From assembly GCA_034430155.1 (NCBI GenBank), contig DAOUET010000048.1, forward strand, positions 24,144-88,143: DNA of 64,000 nucleotides, in the 5' to 3' direction. The stretch comes from DAOUET01 sp034430155 (lineage in GTDB: Bacteria > Chloroflexota > Anaerolineae > Anaerolineales > UBA4823). Under the pieces are notes generated by a model. It made no database searches. It was not told the origin of the DNA and was given only the letters and a program-made list of their open reading frames with translations. A program made the position numbers and the translations under genes. Each line of letters begins with the position of its first letter. Position 1 is the first letter of the stretch. Below are positions 45,028 to 52,135 of this stretch, one piece after another.

Positions 45028-46354
45028 GTTTCACAAACACTTCCTTTTCCGCCAATGTGATCGCTTCTTCGAACAAAATCAAACCTTCATCTATTTCGCC
45101 GCGAGAAATACTGAGTGGAGGTGAAATGCGGATGGCGCTTTTACCAGCACCAAGTAACACCAAGCCACGTTCAAAAGCCAAATCCACAATGCGATTACGC
45201 AGATCTGAGGCTGGCTCTTTTGTCTCTCGATTTTTAACGAACTCAACCCCGATCATCAAGCCAATTCCTCTGATTTTACCAATGCTGGGGTGTCTGGACA
45301 TTATCTCTTCCAGGGCATCAAGGGTATATTCCCCCACGTCGGCAGCGTTTTGCATATATTGGTCAGCAATCAGATCAATTGTAGCAAGGGCAGAAGCACA
45401 GGCGATCGGATTGCCTCCATAAGTATTGCCATGAGAACCATATGGCCAGCTCATCACACTCTTCCTGGCAATTATCGCTCCCAGAGGAACGCCTGAAGCA
45501 ATGCCTTTCCCGACACAGACAATATCCGGCTCAACGCCAAAATTTTCAATTGCCCACCATTTACCGGTCCGACCCATGCCCGATTGGACTTCATCGACGA
45601 TCAGAAGGACATCATAGCGATCGCATAGATCCCGCAAGGCCGGAAAAAATCCAGGCGATGGCACAATATAGCCACCTTCACCCTGGATGGTTTCAACCAG
45701 AATCCCGGCAAGATCTTCAGGAGGCACAAGCTTGGATAGGATTTGCTGCTCGATATAGCGGACAACGGTCTCACCATAATCTTCGCCAGGTTCTGACTGT
45801 AAAATAGGCCGGTAGGGGTCAGGGAAGGGGACGTGTACGACCCCACTCATTAAAGGATAAAATCCCTCTTTATAAATCGGCTTACTGGCCGTAAAGGTAA
45901 GTGAACCTAAAGTCCGTCCGTGAAACGCCCCCAAGAAACCAATGAATTGGGTACAACCATTATGGTAGCGAGCCAGTTTTATGGCAGCCTCTACACTCTC
46001 CGTACCCGAGTTAGTCATAAAGGAGACTGCGTCTTCTTTGAAAGGAGCAATCTGATCAAGTTTTTCACCCAGTTCTACCCAGGGTTCGTGGTAGAAATCA
46101 GCAGAAATATGTACAAACTTCTCAGCTTGTTTCTGGATAGCACGGACTACTTTGGGATGGCTGTGACCAGTCGAGACCACAGCAATTCCCGCTGCAAAAT
46201 CCAGGAAACGATTATCATCTACATCCCAGACCTCACAACCCTTACCGTGATCCATCACGAAGGGTGAACTCCTGGGATAGGAGGGAGAGATAACAGCCTG
46301 ATCTCGTTCGATCAGAGCCTTAGCCTTTGGCCCAGGTAATTTCATCGGTTGCAT
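45017..46354 (-). CDS. Class III aminotransferase (acetylornithine/4-aminobutyrate type)
   Basis: 445 residues of the PLP fold-type I family. NSGTESVEAAIKLAR, GAFHGRTLG, ETIQGEGGYIVP, DEVQSGMGRTG (D254) and VGKGIASGVPLGA with PLP Lys283. N-terminal PGPKAKALIERD and SPSYPRSSPFV are typical of the archaeal/bacterial ornithine, GABA or broad amino-acid racemase/aminotransferase subgroup and not ArgD proper. Substrate cannot be fixed. Its stop overlaps the histidine kinase start. Confidence 0.88.
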   Translation of the reverse strand: MQPMKLPGPKAKALIERDQAVISPSYPRSSPFVMDHGKGCEVWDVDDNRFLDFAAGIAVVSTGHSHPKVVRAIQKQAEKFVHISADFYHEPWVELGEKLDQIAPFKEDAVSFMTNSGTESVEAAIKLARYHNGCTQFIGFLGAFHGRTLGSLTFTASKPIYKEGFYPLMSGVVHVPFPDPYRPILQSEPGEDYGETVVRYIEQQILSKLVPPEDLAGILVETIQGEGGYIVPSPGFFPALRDLCDRYDVLLIVDEVQSGMGRTGKWWAIENFGVEPDIVCVGKGIASGVPLGAIIARKSVMSWPYGSHGNTYGGNPIACASALATIDLIADQYMQNAADVGEYTLDALEEIMSRHPSIGKIRGIGLMIGVEFVKNRETKEPASDLRNRIVDLAFERGLVLLGAGKSAIRISPPLSISRGEIDEGLILFEEAITLAEKEVFVKHAA

Positions 46355-46455
46355 AGCTTATTCTCCTTAATGAACGAAGATATATTAAGAAAATTAACTC
46401 GCTGGAATTATATCATCGCAATTCATCCGCTCATGGCGCCTTCAAACAAACCGAG

Positions 46456-46461
46456 TATAAT
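46456..46461 (+). promoter_or_regulatory. Consensus -10 box, probably leaderless tgt
   Basis: TATAAT ends eight bases before the tgt ATG at 46470, so transcription should start at or near the start codon; no ribosome site is seen. No clear -35. Confidence 0.5.
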
Positions 46462-46469
46462 CAGGCTTC

Positions 46470-47588
46470 ATGAAAACAGCTGATTTCACCTTTCAACTCG
46501 AAGCGTGTCAGGGGCACGCCCGGGCTGGAATCTTTCGCACCCCTCATGGAGACATATTAACCCCGATTTTCGCCCCGGTCGGCACCCAGGCCAGCGTCAA
46601 AGCGGTCACGCCTGCGCAGCTATCGGATTTGGGGGCAAGCTTGATATTGACGAACACCTATCATTTATACCTACGACCGGGTGATCAATTAATCGCCGAG
46701 ATGGGTGGTTTGCACGATTTCATGGATTGGCCGGGGCCAATCCTGACCGATTCCGGGGGTTTCCAGGTGTTCTCCCTCGCAGAAAACAGAGAAGTCGATG
46801 AGGATGGTGTAACCTTTAAAAGCCACATCGATGGGTCAACCCACCGTCTCACGCCAGAAAAATCGATTTCCATTCAGGAAAACCTGGACGCTGATATCAT
46901 CATGACGTTAGATGAGTGTGCGGACCCATACGATAGAGACTACAATCAGGGTGCAGTTAGGCGCACCCACAGCTGGGCTGAGCGTTGTCTTGAAGCTAAA
47001 ACTCGCCCAGATCAAGCCCTTTTTGGCATTGTCCAAGGGGGTATTTTCCGCGATCTACGTATCCATTCGGCAGGTTTCATCGCATCTCTCGATCTACCGG
47101 GCAATGCGATTGGTGGTCTTTCCGTAGGTGAAACCAAGGAAGAAATGCACGCCATACTGGAGGTGGTCGACGCCATCTTACCTGAAGATAAACCACGCTA
47201 TTTGATGGGTGTAGGAACCCCTTCGGACTTGATCAACGGGGTTCTGCGAGGTATAGACATCTTTGATTGCGTTTTGCCGACTCGCCTAGCACGACATAAT
47301 GCCGCCCTTACCCGCTCGGGTCGCATGAACATGGCAAACGCGATGTACGCCAATGACCCACTACCGGTCGATGAATCCTGTACTTGTTATACCTGCCAAC
47401 ATTTCTCGCGCGCTTATCTCCGCCACCTGGTCAGTGTGAAAGAAATGCTGTCAGCTACTTTGCTCTCCATCCACAATTTACACACGCTGCTACAATTGGC
47501 TGGGGATATCCGGCAAGCCATTCTTGCAGAGCGCTTCGATGTTTTTGCACAAGAATATCTTGCAACAGACCTGGTGGCAAATTCTTGA
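46470..47588 (+). CDS. tgt: tRNA-guanine transglycosylase
   Basis: 372 residues. Exchanges guanine-34 of GU(N)-anticodon tRNAs for the queuosine precursor preQ1. LILTNTYHLYLRPG, ILTDSGGFQVFSL (catalytic Asp), FGIVQGGIF, GGLSVGETKEEM, IFDCVLPTRLARH and the zinc site CTCYTC with a downstream His in the C-terminal part. ATG 46470 lies eight bases after a TATAAT box (leaderless). The following uppP gene starts 46 bp downstream on the same strand. Confidence 0.97.
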   Translation: MKTADFTFQLEACQGHARAGIFRTPHGDILTPIFAPVGTQASVKAVTPAQLSDLGASLILTNTYHLYLRPGDQLIAEMGGLHDFMDWPGPILTDSGGFQVFSLAENREVDEDGVTFKSHIDGSTHRLTPEKSISIQENLDADIIMTLDECADPYDRDYNQGAVRRTHSWAERCLEAKTRPDQALFGIVQGGIFRDLRIHSAGFIASLDLPGNAIGGLSVGETKEEMHAILEVVDAILPEDKPRYLMGVGTPSDLINGVLRGIDIFDCVLPTRLARHNAALTRSGRMNMANAMYANDPLPVDESCTCYTCQHFSRAYLRHLVSVKEMLSATLLSIHNLHTLLQLAGDIRQAILAERFDVFAQEYLATDLVANS

Positions 47589-47634
47589 ATAAAAACCCCA
47601 AATCTCACAAGGTTAAATAAGAAAAAATCTGAAT

Positions 47635-48459
47635 ATGACTATTTTTCAATCCCTGGTTCTTGGGATTATCCAAGGGATCACAGAATTTTTACCAATATCC
47701 AGCACGGGTCACCTGGTACTTACACCTTTCTTGCTGGGTTGGAATATCCCAGAAAACCAGGCCTTCGTTTTCGACGTATTGGTACAGGTGGCTACTCTGG
47801 TAGCTGTAATTACATATTTTTGGCAAGATTTGTTGTCCATAGTCGAGGCGATGCTGGCCGGTATTTGGCAGAAAAAACCTTTTTCGGAACCTCAATCTAA
47901 ACTTGGGTGGTATATTGTCATAGCTACTTTTCCGGCCGGACTGGCTGGCTTGGTGTTGAATGGTACCCTGGAGGATATCTTTGGAGACCCTCCAGTTACT
48001 GCAGTATTTCTATTATTAACTGCCCTACTTTTAATTATCGCTGAACGGCTTGGACACCGCCAGCGCTCCCTGGATAAACTAAATTGGAAAGATGCCCTCG
48101 TAATAGGATTTTTCCAGATCTTTGCCCTTTTTCCGGGTGTATCCAGGTCCGGCGCGACCATCACCGGTGCTATGAGCAGGGACTTAGAACGTCCCACCGC
48201 GGCGCGTTTCTCCTTTCTAATGTCTGTCCCAATTTTATTGGCAGCCGGTTTATTGGCGACGCTCGACCTATTTAAGATACCAAATCTGTCCACCATTCTT
48301 CTGGCATTCATTCCTGGCTTTCTGGCCTCAGCGCTTGTTGGTTACCTGTCTATACGCTGGTTGTTACGCTACCTGGTTAATCACTCGCTTTATGTATTTG
48401 CAATATACTGCACAGCCCTCAGTATAATTACTTTGGCATTTTATTTCACCGGACATTGA
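47635..48459 (+). CDS. uppP: Undecaprenyl-diphosphatase
   Basis: 274 residues, about eight membrane helices. EFLPISSTGHLVL and FPGVSRSGATI are the two BacA/UppP active-site motifs, with an E-rich first helix (GIIQGITEFLP). Dephosphorylates undecaprenyl diphosphate to recycle the lipid carrier for peptidoglycan and polysaccharide synthesis. Same strand as tgt and the PstS-like gene, 46 and 68 bp apart. Confidence 0.96.
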   Translation: MTIFQSLVLGIIQGITEFLPISSTGHLVLTPFLLGWNIPENQAFVFDVLVQVATLVAVITYFWQDLLSIVEAMLAGIWQKKPFSEPQSKLGWYIVIATFPAGLAGLVLNGTLEDIFGDPPVTAVFLLLTALLLIIAERLGHRQRSLDKLNWKDALVIGFFQIFALFPGVSRSGATITGAMSRDLERPTAARFSFLMSVPILLAAGLLATLDLFKIPNLSTILLAFIPGFLASALVGYLSIRWLLRYLVNHSLYVFAIYCTALSIITLAFYFTGH

Positions 48460-48527
48460 CCTAACTTCAATAACGATCGCAATCTGGTATTCCAGATATT
48501 ACTTCCTGAGCTAAGATCATTTAAATC

Positions 48528-49322
48528 ATGAATCCAGGTTATCCAAGATTCACCTTGCGGTCATTAATATTGATGCTTATCTTGTCTTTGCCCGCCTGCC
48601 TCCCCCAACAAAACCCTATCACGCCAGCCAGCCTCCAACCGATAACGATCGCACTTACACCTTCCATGGAGCCGGTGTCGCTCGCTCTAAATACTTGTGC
48701 GGCTATTTTTCCCGAGATGGCATTACTGATCGAAGAAATTCCGGCCCCCTCACACCAAATGCGACCTTCAGATTTGAAGATCTGGTTAGGGCAACCACCT
48801 GACCCTGAATTGTTTGCCACCCAGATTGCCTGGGAGCAGATTGTTATGATCCTCAACCCATCCAATCCCCTACTCAGCCTCAGCGTCGATAATCTACGGG
48901 CGCTCTTTACAGGGCGAGTCAGGCGTTGGAGTGCTATCGGCGGCACCGAAAGGGAGGTCGCGATATGGATATATCCAAAGGGTGATGAGATCCGGCAGAT
49001 TTTCGAAACAACAATAATGGATGGAAACCGATTTACCTCCCAGGCGCTCCTGGCACCCAATCCAGAAGCTATGCTTGAAGCTGTGGCTAAGGATCCAGGC
49101 GCTCTTGGGTTTTTACCAGGTGCCTGGATCACACCTCAAGTGAAAACCCTTCAGCTAATACCAGATCTCACAGGAATGTTACGCCAGCCGGTTTTAGCGC
49201 TTACCACTGGTGAACCACACGGTTTAGTGCGATCTTTTTTATTATGTCTGCAGGGGCAAACCGGCCAGACGGCCATATCCACCAAATACAAACCCTTGAT
49301 CCAAGCGACTGTGACCCCCTAA
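48528..49322 (+). CDS. PstS-like substrate-binding lipoprotein
   Basis: 264 residues. Lipoprotein signal (LMLILSLPACLPQQ, Cys24). LFTGRVRRWSAIGG, the classic PstS-family motif (phosphate-ABC binding protein IF.G.I..W..IGG), then IFETTIMDG and ALGFLPGAW. No ABC permease or ATPase genes follow, so it is an orphan of the periplasmic binding-protein superfamily, perhaps a sensory or scavenging protein. Follows uppP. Confidence 0.75.
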   Translation: MNPGYPRFTLRSLILMLILSLPACLPQQNPITPASLQPITIALTPSMEPVSLALNTCAAIFPEMALLIEEIPAPSHQMRPSDLKIWLGQPPDPELFATQIAWEQIVMILNPSNPLLSLSVDNLRALFTGRVRRWSAIGGTEREVAIWIYPKGDEIRQIFETTIMDGNRFTSQALLAPNPEAMLEAVAKDPGALGFLPGAWITPQVKTLQLIPDLTGMLRQPVLALTTGEPHGLVRSFLLCLQGQTGQTAISTKYKPLIQATVTP

Positions 49323-49359
49323 TCATTGATATTTTGTCTGACAAGTGGAGATCCTAAGG

Positions 49360-50223
49360 ATGAACCAGATAATCACCCATTCGTGTGAAGCTATGCCAGA
49401 ATTAAAGGACGCTTCCGTCGCCCTAACAGTCACATCTCCACCCTATTGGAATGCTATCGACTACAACGTGCACGCCACGGATAAATCCCAATACTACCGG
49501 TCACGGTCGTACCACCAAGGCTTTTCTGATTATCTGGATTATTGTAATTGGTTAGAAAGGATATTTGCGGAGGTCTGGCGAGTGACTAAGCCGGGAGGAT
49601 TCTGTTCAATCGTGATTGGTACAGTTCTCCTGGAGGGTAAATTATATCCCGTACCTTTTGACATAGTCGTCCGTCTGACCCGAAAGGATTGGGAGTTTCA
49701 CCAGGATATTATCTGGCATAAATGCACTGCCGGGGTAAAGCGCGCTGGTATCGCAATTCAAAACCCCTACCCTGGATATTTTTATCCCAATATCATGAAT
49801 GAATATATCTTGATCTTTCGAAAAACGGGGCCAAAGATCTACAAGAATCGCGATCCCCAGGAAAAAGCTAAGGCATGCTACCCGGTGAATAAATTATTCA
49901 CGATGGATACCGCCAATAACATCTGGCATATCGCCCCAATCCCTCCTCATTACTTGGATCACCCAGCCCCTTTCCCCGAAGAGATTCCCTACCGGTTGAT
50001 CAGTTTATATTCCTATCCTGGTGATCTAATCCTCGATCCATTTGTGGGCTCGGGACAAACCACTAAAATCGCAAAATTTCTAGATCGCCAATTCGTAGGT
50101 TACGAGGTCATTCCTAAATATGCCAAGTTAGCCCAAATGAGGCTGCGAGAACCGGTTTCGGTGCGTTCCAAGCAATTGATCGCCACGTTCGAAAAAATCG
50201 GTCTGGACGATCCTTTAAAGTAA
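49360..50223 (+). CDS. Orphan DNA methyltransferase (N4-cytosine/N6-adenine type)
   Basis: 287 residues from ATG 49360 (a GTG at 49345 is the alternative; GGAG lies between). Catalytic motif TSPPYW (25-30) and SAM-binding motif DPFVGSGQT near the C-terminus, i.e. the permuted beta-type order. SPPY is more usual for N4-cytosine enzymes, but N6-adenine cannot be excluded. No restriction endonuclease lies nearby. Follows the PstS-like gene by 37 bp. Target recognition is unknown. Confidence 0.87.
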   Translation: MNQIITHSCEAMPELKDASVALTVTSPPYWNAIDYNVHATDKSQYYRSRSYHQGFSDYLDYCNWLERIFAEVWRVTKPGGFCSIVIGTVLLEGKLYPVPFDIVVRLTRKDWEFHQDIIWHKCTAGVKRAGIAIQNPYPGYFYPNIMNEYILIFRKTGPKIYKNRDPQEKAKACYPVNKLFTMDTANNIWHIAPIPPHYLDHPAPFPEEIPYRLISLYSYPGDLILDPFVGSGQTTKIAKFLDRQFVGYEVIPKYAKLAQMRLREPVSVRSKQLIATFEKIGLDDPLK

Positions 50224-50249
50224 AAGAGATCTAGCGACGTAATCTCCCT

Positions 50250-50822
50250 TTATTCTTCCTGTAAACGCCCATACAAATACCAATAAGTCTCGCTTGGGAA
50301 TCCATTGCTTAATTCTTGCTCCCAAACAAACTCTCCAGGAATAAATTTTGCCTGCACAACCTGGTCAAGGGCCTGCAATAAGTCCGATTGAGCCGGGGGA
50401 ATTTGATTTGTCTCTGAGGCAAGCAAGTGTAACATCACTCGCCGGTGAACCTCATAATGGAAACGCGAGAAATTATCCAAGGGGTCGTGACGGTATTCTT
50501 CCAAATAATCCCGCCAAAGGTTCAATCTCGCTCGAAAGCCGTGAGCCGATTTTCTCGCCCAGAGTTCTCGCCAGCGGCTTCGCACGTCGCCGATGCGTTC
50601 ATCCAGGCGGTTTAATTCGTCTCGCTGTCTGGATTCTAGAGACCAGGCATGTGCCCGCGCCTGAGCCAAGAGAATGCCTCCAAGGGTTAAGCGTGGATAT
50701 GGCGTATCTCCAGCCGGCGCTGAGATTCCAATCGGCCAGTACAATTCCTTAGAAAACAAATACTCTTCCAATTGAGATGTGCCTTCCCGCAAATAGGCCA
50801 GGTCGTATTCTGCCGAAGACAT
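50250..50822 (-). CDS. Hypothetical soluble protein (190 aa)
   Basis: A strong GGAGGAA ribosome site precedes ATG 50822, supporting a genuine gene. The 190-residue, helix- and Arg/Glu-rich protein begins MSSAEYDLAYLREGTSQLEE and contains SRWRELWARKSAHGFRARL and YRHDPLDNFSRFHYEV. No recognised domain, no membrane segment. It is convergent with the DNA methyltransferase (26 bp apart). Function unknown. Confidence 0.72.
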   Translation of the reverse strand: MSSAEYDLAYLREGTSQLEEYLFSKELYWPIGISAPAGDTPYPRLTLGGILLAQARAHAWSLESRQRDELNRLDERIGDVRSRWRELWARKSAHGFRARLNLWRDYLEEYRHDPLDNFSRFHYEVHRRVMLHLLASETNQIPPAQSDLLQALDQVVQAKFIPGEFVWEQELSNGFPSETYWYLYGRLQEE

Positions 50823-51220
50823 ACTATTCCTCCAATGACGTGTGAAATCCCACCAGATCCTTTTCTGAGGTGCCTGCTATAAATATTACCAAGGAATACA
50901 ATCACCAGGTAGTAGATATTCTTCGCATTATATTCAGGGTAGAAAGGCGTGTCAACCAAACCCAATCCACAGGCGTGTGTCAATTCCGGGGTAAATGACT
51001 CAGCCGGTGAGAAATACGCCAGTGTAAAAGGATGATCGCATCCTCACATAAAATAATCAGCCCCCGATGCGCAACTTTTTAACTGCACTGGGGTTGCAAC
51101 ACTCAAATCTGGATGAGTCAAGGAAAATACAAATAGGCGGGGCGACCCCGCCTATTTCTGTATCGGGACTTTTCAGAACCAAAACGATTTTTTCGAAAAC
51201 CATGGTGAGGAGGTACAAGA
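50823..51220. other. Divergent intergenic region with a perfect hairpin
   Basis: About 400 bp between the divergent starts of the hypothetical gene and the enoyl-CoA hydratase. It contains the perfect hairpin at 51131-51157 and a GAGGAGG ribosome site just before 51221. No gene was recognised. Confidence 0.5.
51131..51157. promoter_or_regulatory. Perfect 12-bp hairpin upstream of enoyl-CoA hydratase
   Basis: AAATAGGCGGGG / CCCCGCCTATTT with loop CGA, 63 bases before the hydratase start codon. Terminator-like composition but located between divergent start codons, so it may be a leader hairpin or a relic terminator. Confidence 0.5.
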
Positions 51221-52042
51221 ATGGCAGGTATCGATTTCTCCGTAGACCAGCAAGGGATTGGGTTGCTCTCAATCGATCGACCACATGTGAGAAACGCTCT
51301 GAACTGGGCAGCTATGGAAGCCTTTGCGGAGGCAGTTGAATTAGCTCATCAGGTGGCAGACTTGCGGGCTCTAATCGTAACAGGCGCAGGGAAAACTTTT
51401 GCCTCAGGAGGAGATCTGTCGGAACTAAAAGACTATCCGGAACGTGAACACGGTCTCCGTTTAGCCAGGATTATGGGGGACGCTTTGAAACGATTGGAAA
51501 ACTTAAAGTGCCCGACTCTGGCTGCCATCAATGGGCCGGCACGCGGTGGGGGCGCAGAAATCGCGGTTGCCTGTGATTTACGGGTCATGGCCGAAGATGC
51601 CGACATCGGCTTTGTGCATACCCGCTTAGGAATCGCAACCGCCTGGGGGGGAGGCCAGCGGCTTTTACGGACTGTCGGTTTTTCGCGAGCGCTTGAATTA
51701 TTAACCACCGGAGGCGTGATCTCTCCCAAAGAAGCGCTTACTATGGGATTGACTAACCTCATCGCGCCGGTTGGCAAAGCGCTAGCTGCAGCCCGGGAAC
51801 TGGCTTCTCGGATCGCGGTTAACCCAACGGAAGCGGTGCAGGCAACCAAACGCTTCCTTCTCTACGGGTTATGTCATTCAGAGCTTGACGCTCTGGCAGC
51901 GGAAAGGGCTGAATTCCCACCTTTGTGGGACACCGAGTTCCGGCGTGAGGCAGTCAGCCGGTTTTTGAAGAGAGCAAGAGGGGGGAAATCAAACGGGCGA
52001 TTTCCCCCTCAGGTCGTAAATAAGCAGAATCTAAAGGCCTGA
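51221..52042 (+). CDS. Enoyl-CoA hydratase/isomerase family protein
   Basis: 273 residues. Crotonase fold: SIDRPHVRNALNW, IVTGAGKTFASGGDLSELKD, AINGPARGGGAEIAVACDLR (oxyanion hole) and TRLGIATAWGGGQRLLRTVG. Hydrates or isomerises an acyl-CoA; the exact substrate is unknown. The last ~20 codons contain a 10-bp perfect hairpin (51981-52008), unusual inside a gene. A GAGGAGG ribosome site fixes the start. Confidence 0.88.
   Translation: MAGIDFSVDQQGIGLLSIDRPHVRNALNWAAMEAFAEAVELAHQVADLRALIVTGAGKTFASGGDLSELKDYPEREHGLRLARIMGDALKRLENLKCPTLAAINGPARGGGAEIAVACDLRVMAEDADIGFVHTRLGIATAWGGGQRLLRTVGFSRALELLTTGGVISPKEALTMGLTNLIAPVGKALAAARELASRIAVNPTEAVQATKRFLLYGLCHSELDALAAERAEFPPLWDTEFRREAVSRFLKRARGGKSNGRFPPQVVNKQNLKA
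51981..52008 (+). terminator. Hairpin inside the 3' end of the hydratase gene
   Basis: GGGGGAAATC / GATTTCCCCC, perfect 10-bp stem with an 8-base loop, ending 34 bases before the stop codon at 52042. Terminator-like but coding; see findings. Confidence 0.4.
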
Positions 52043-52062
52043 TCTCCGCTTATAGAAAAACA

Positions 52063-52117
52063 GAATAAGGTAGGTTGGCAGCTCTTGCATTACCTGCCAC
52101 CTCAAGTTTGCTTATTC
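52063..52117. terminator. Long bidirectional terminator-like hairpin
   Basis: Outer stem GAATAAG/CTTATTC and inner stem AGGTTGGCAG/CTGCCACCT (one-base bulge), in the 93-bp gap between the convergent hydratase and P-ATPase genes. Confidence 0.55.
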
Positions 52118-52135
52118 AATTATTTAACCCTGCTG

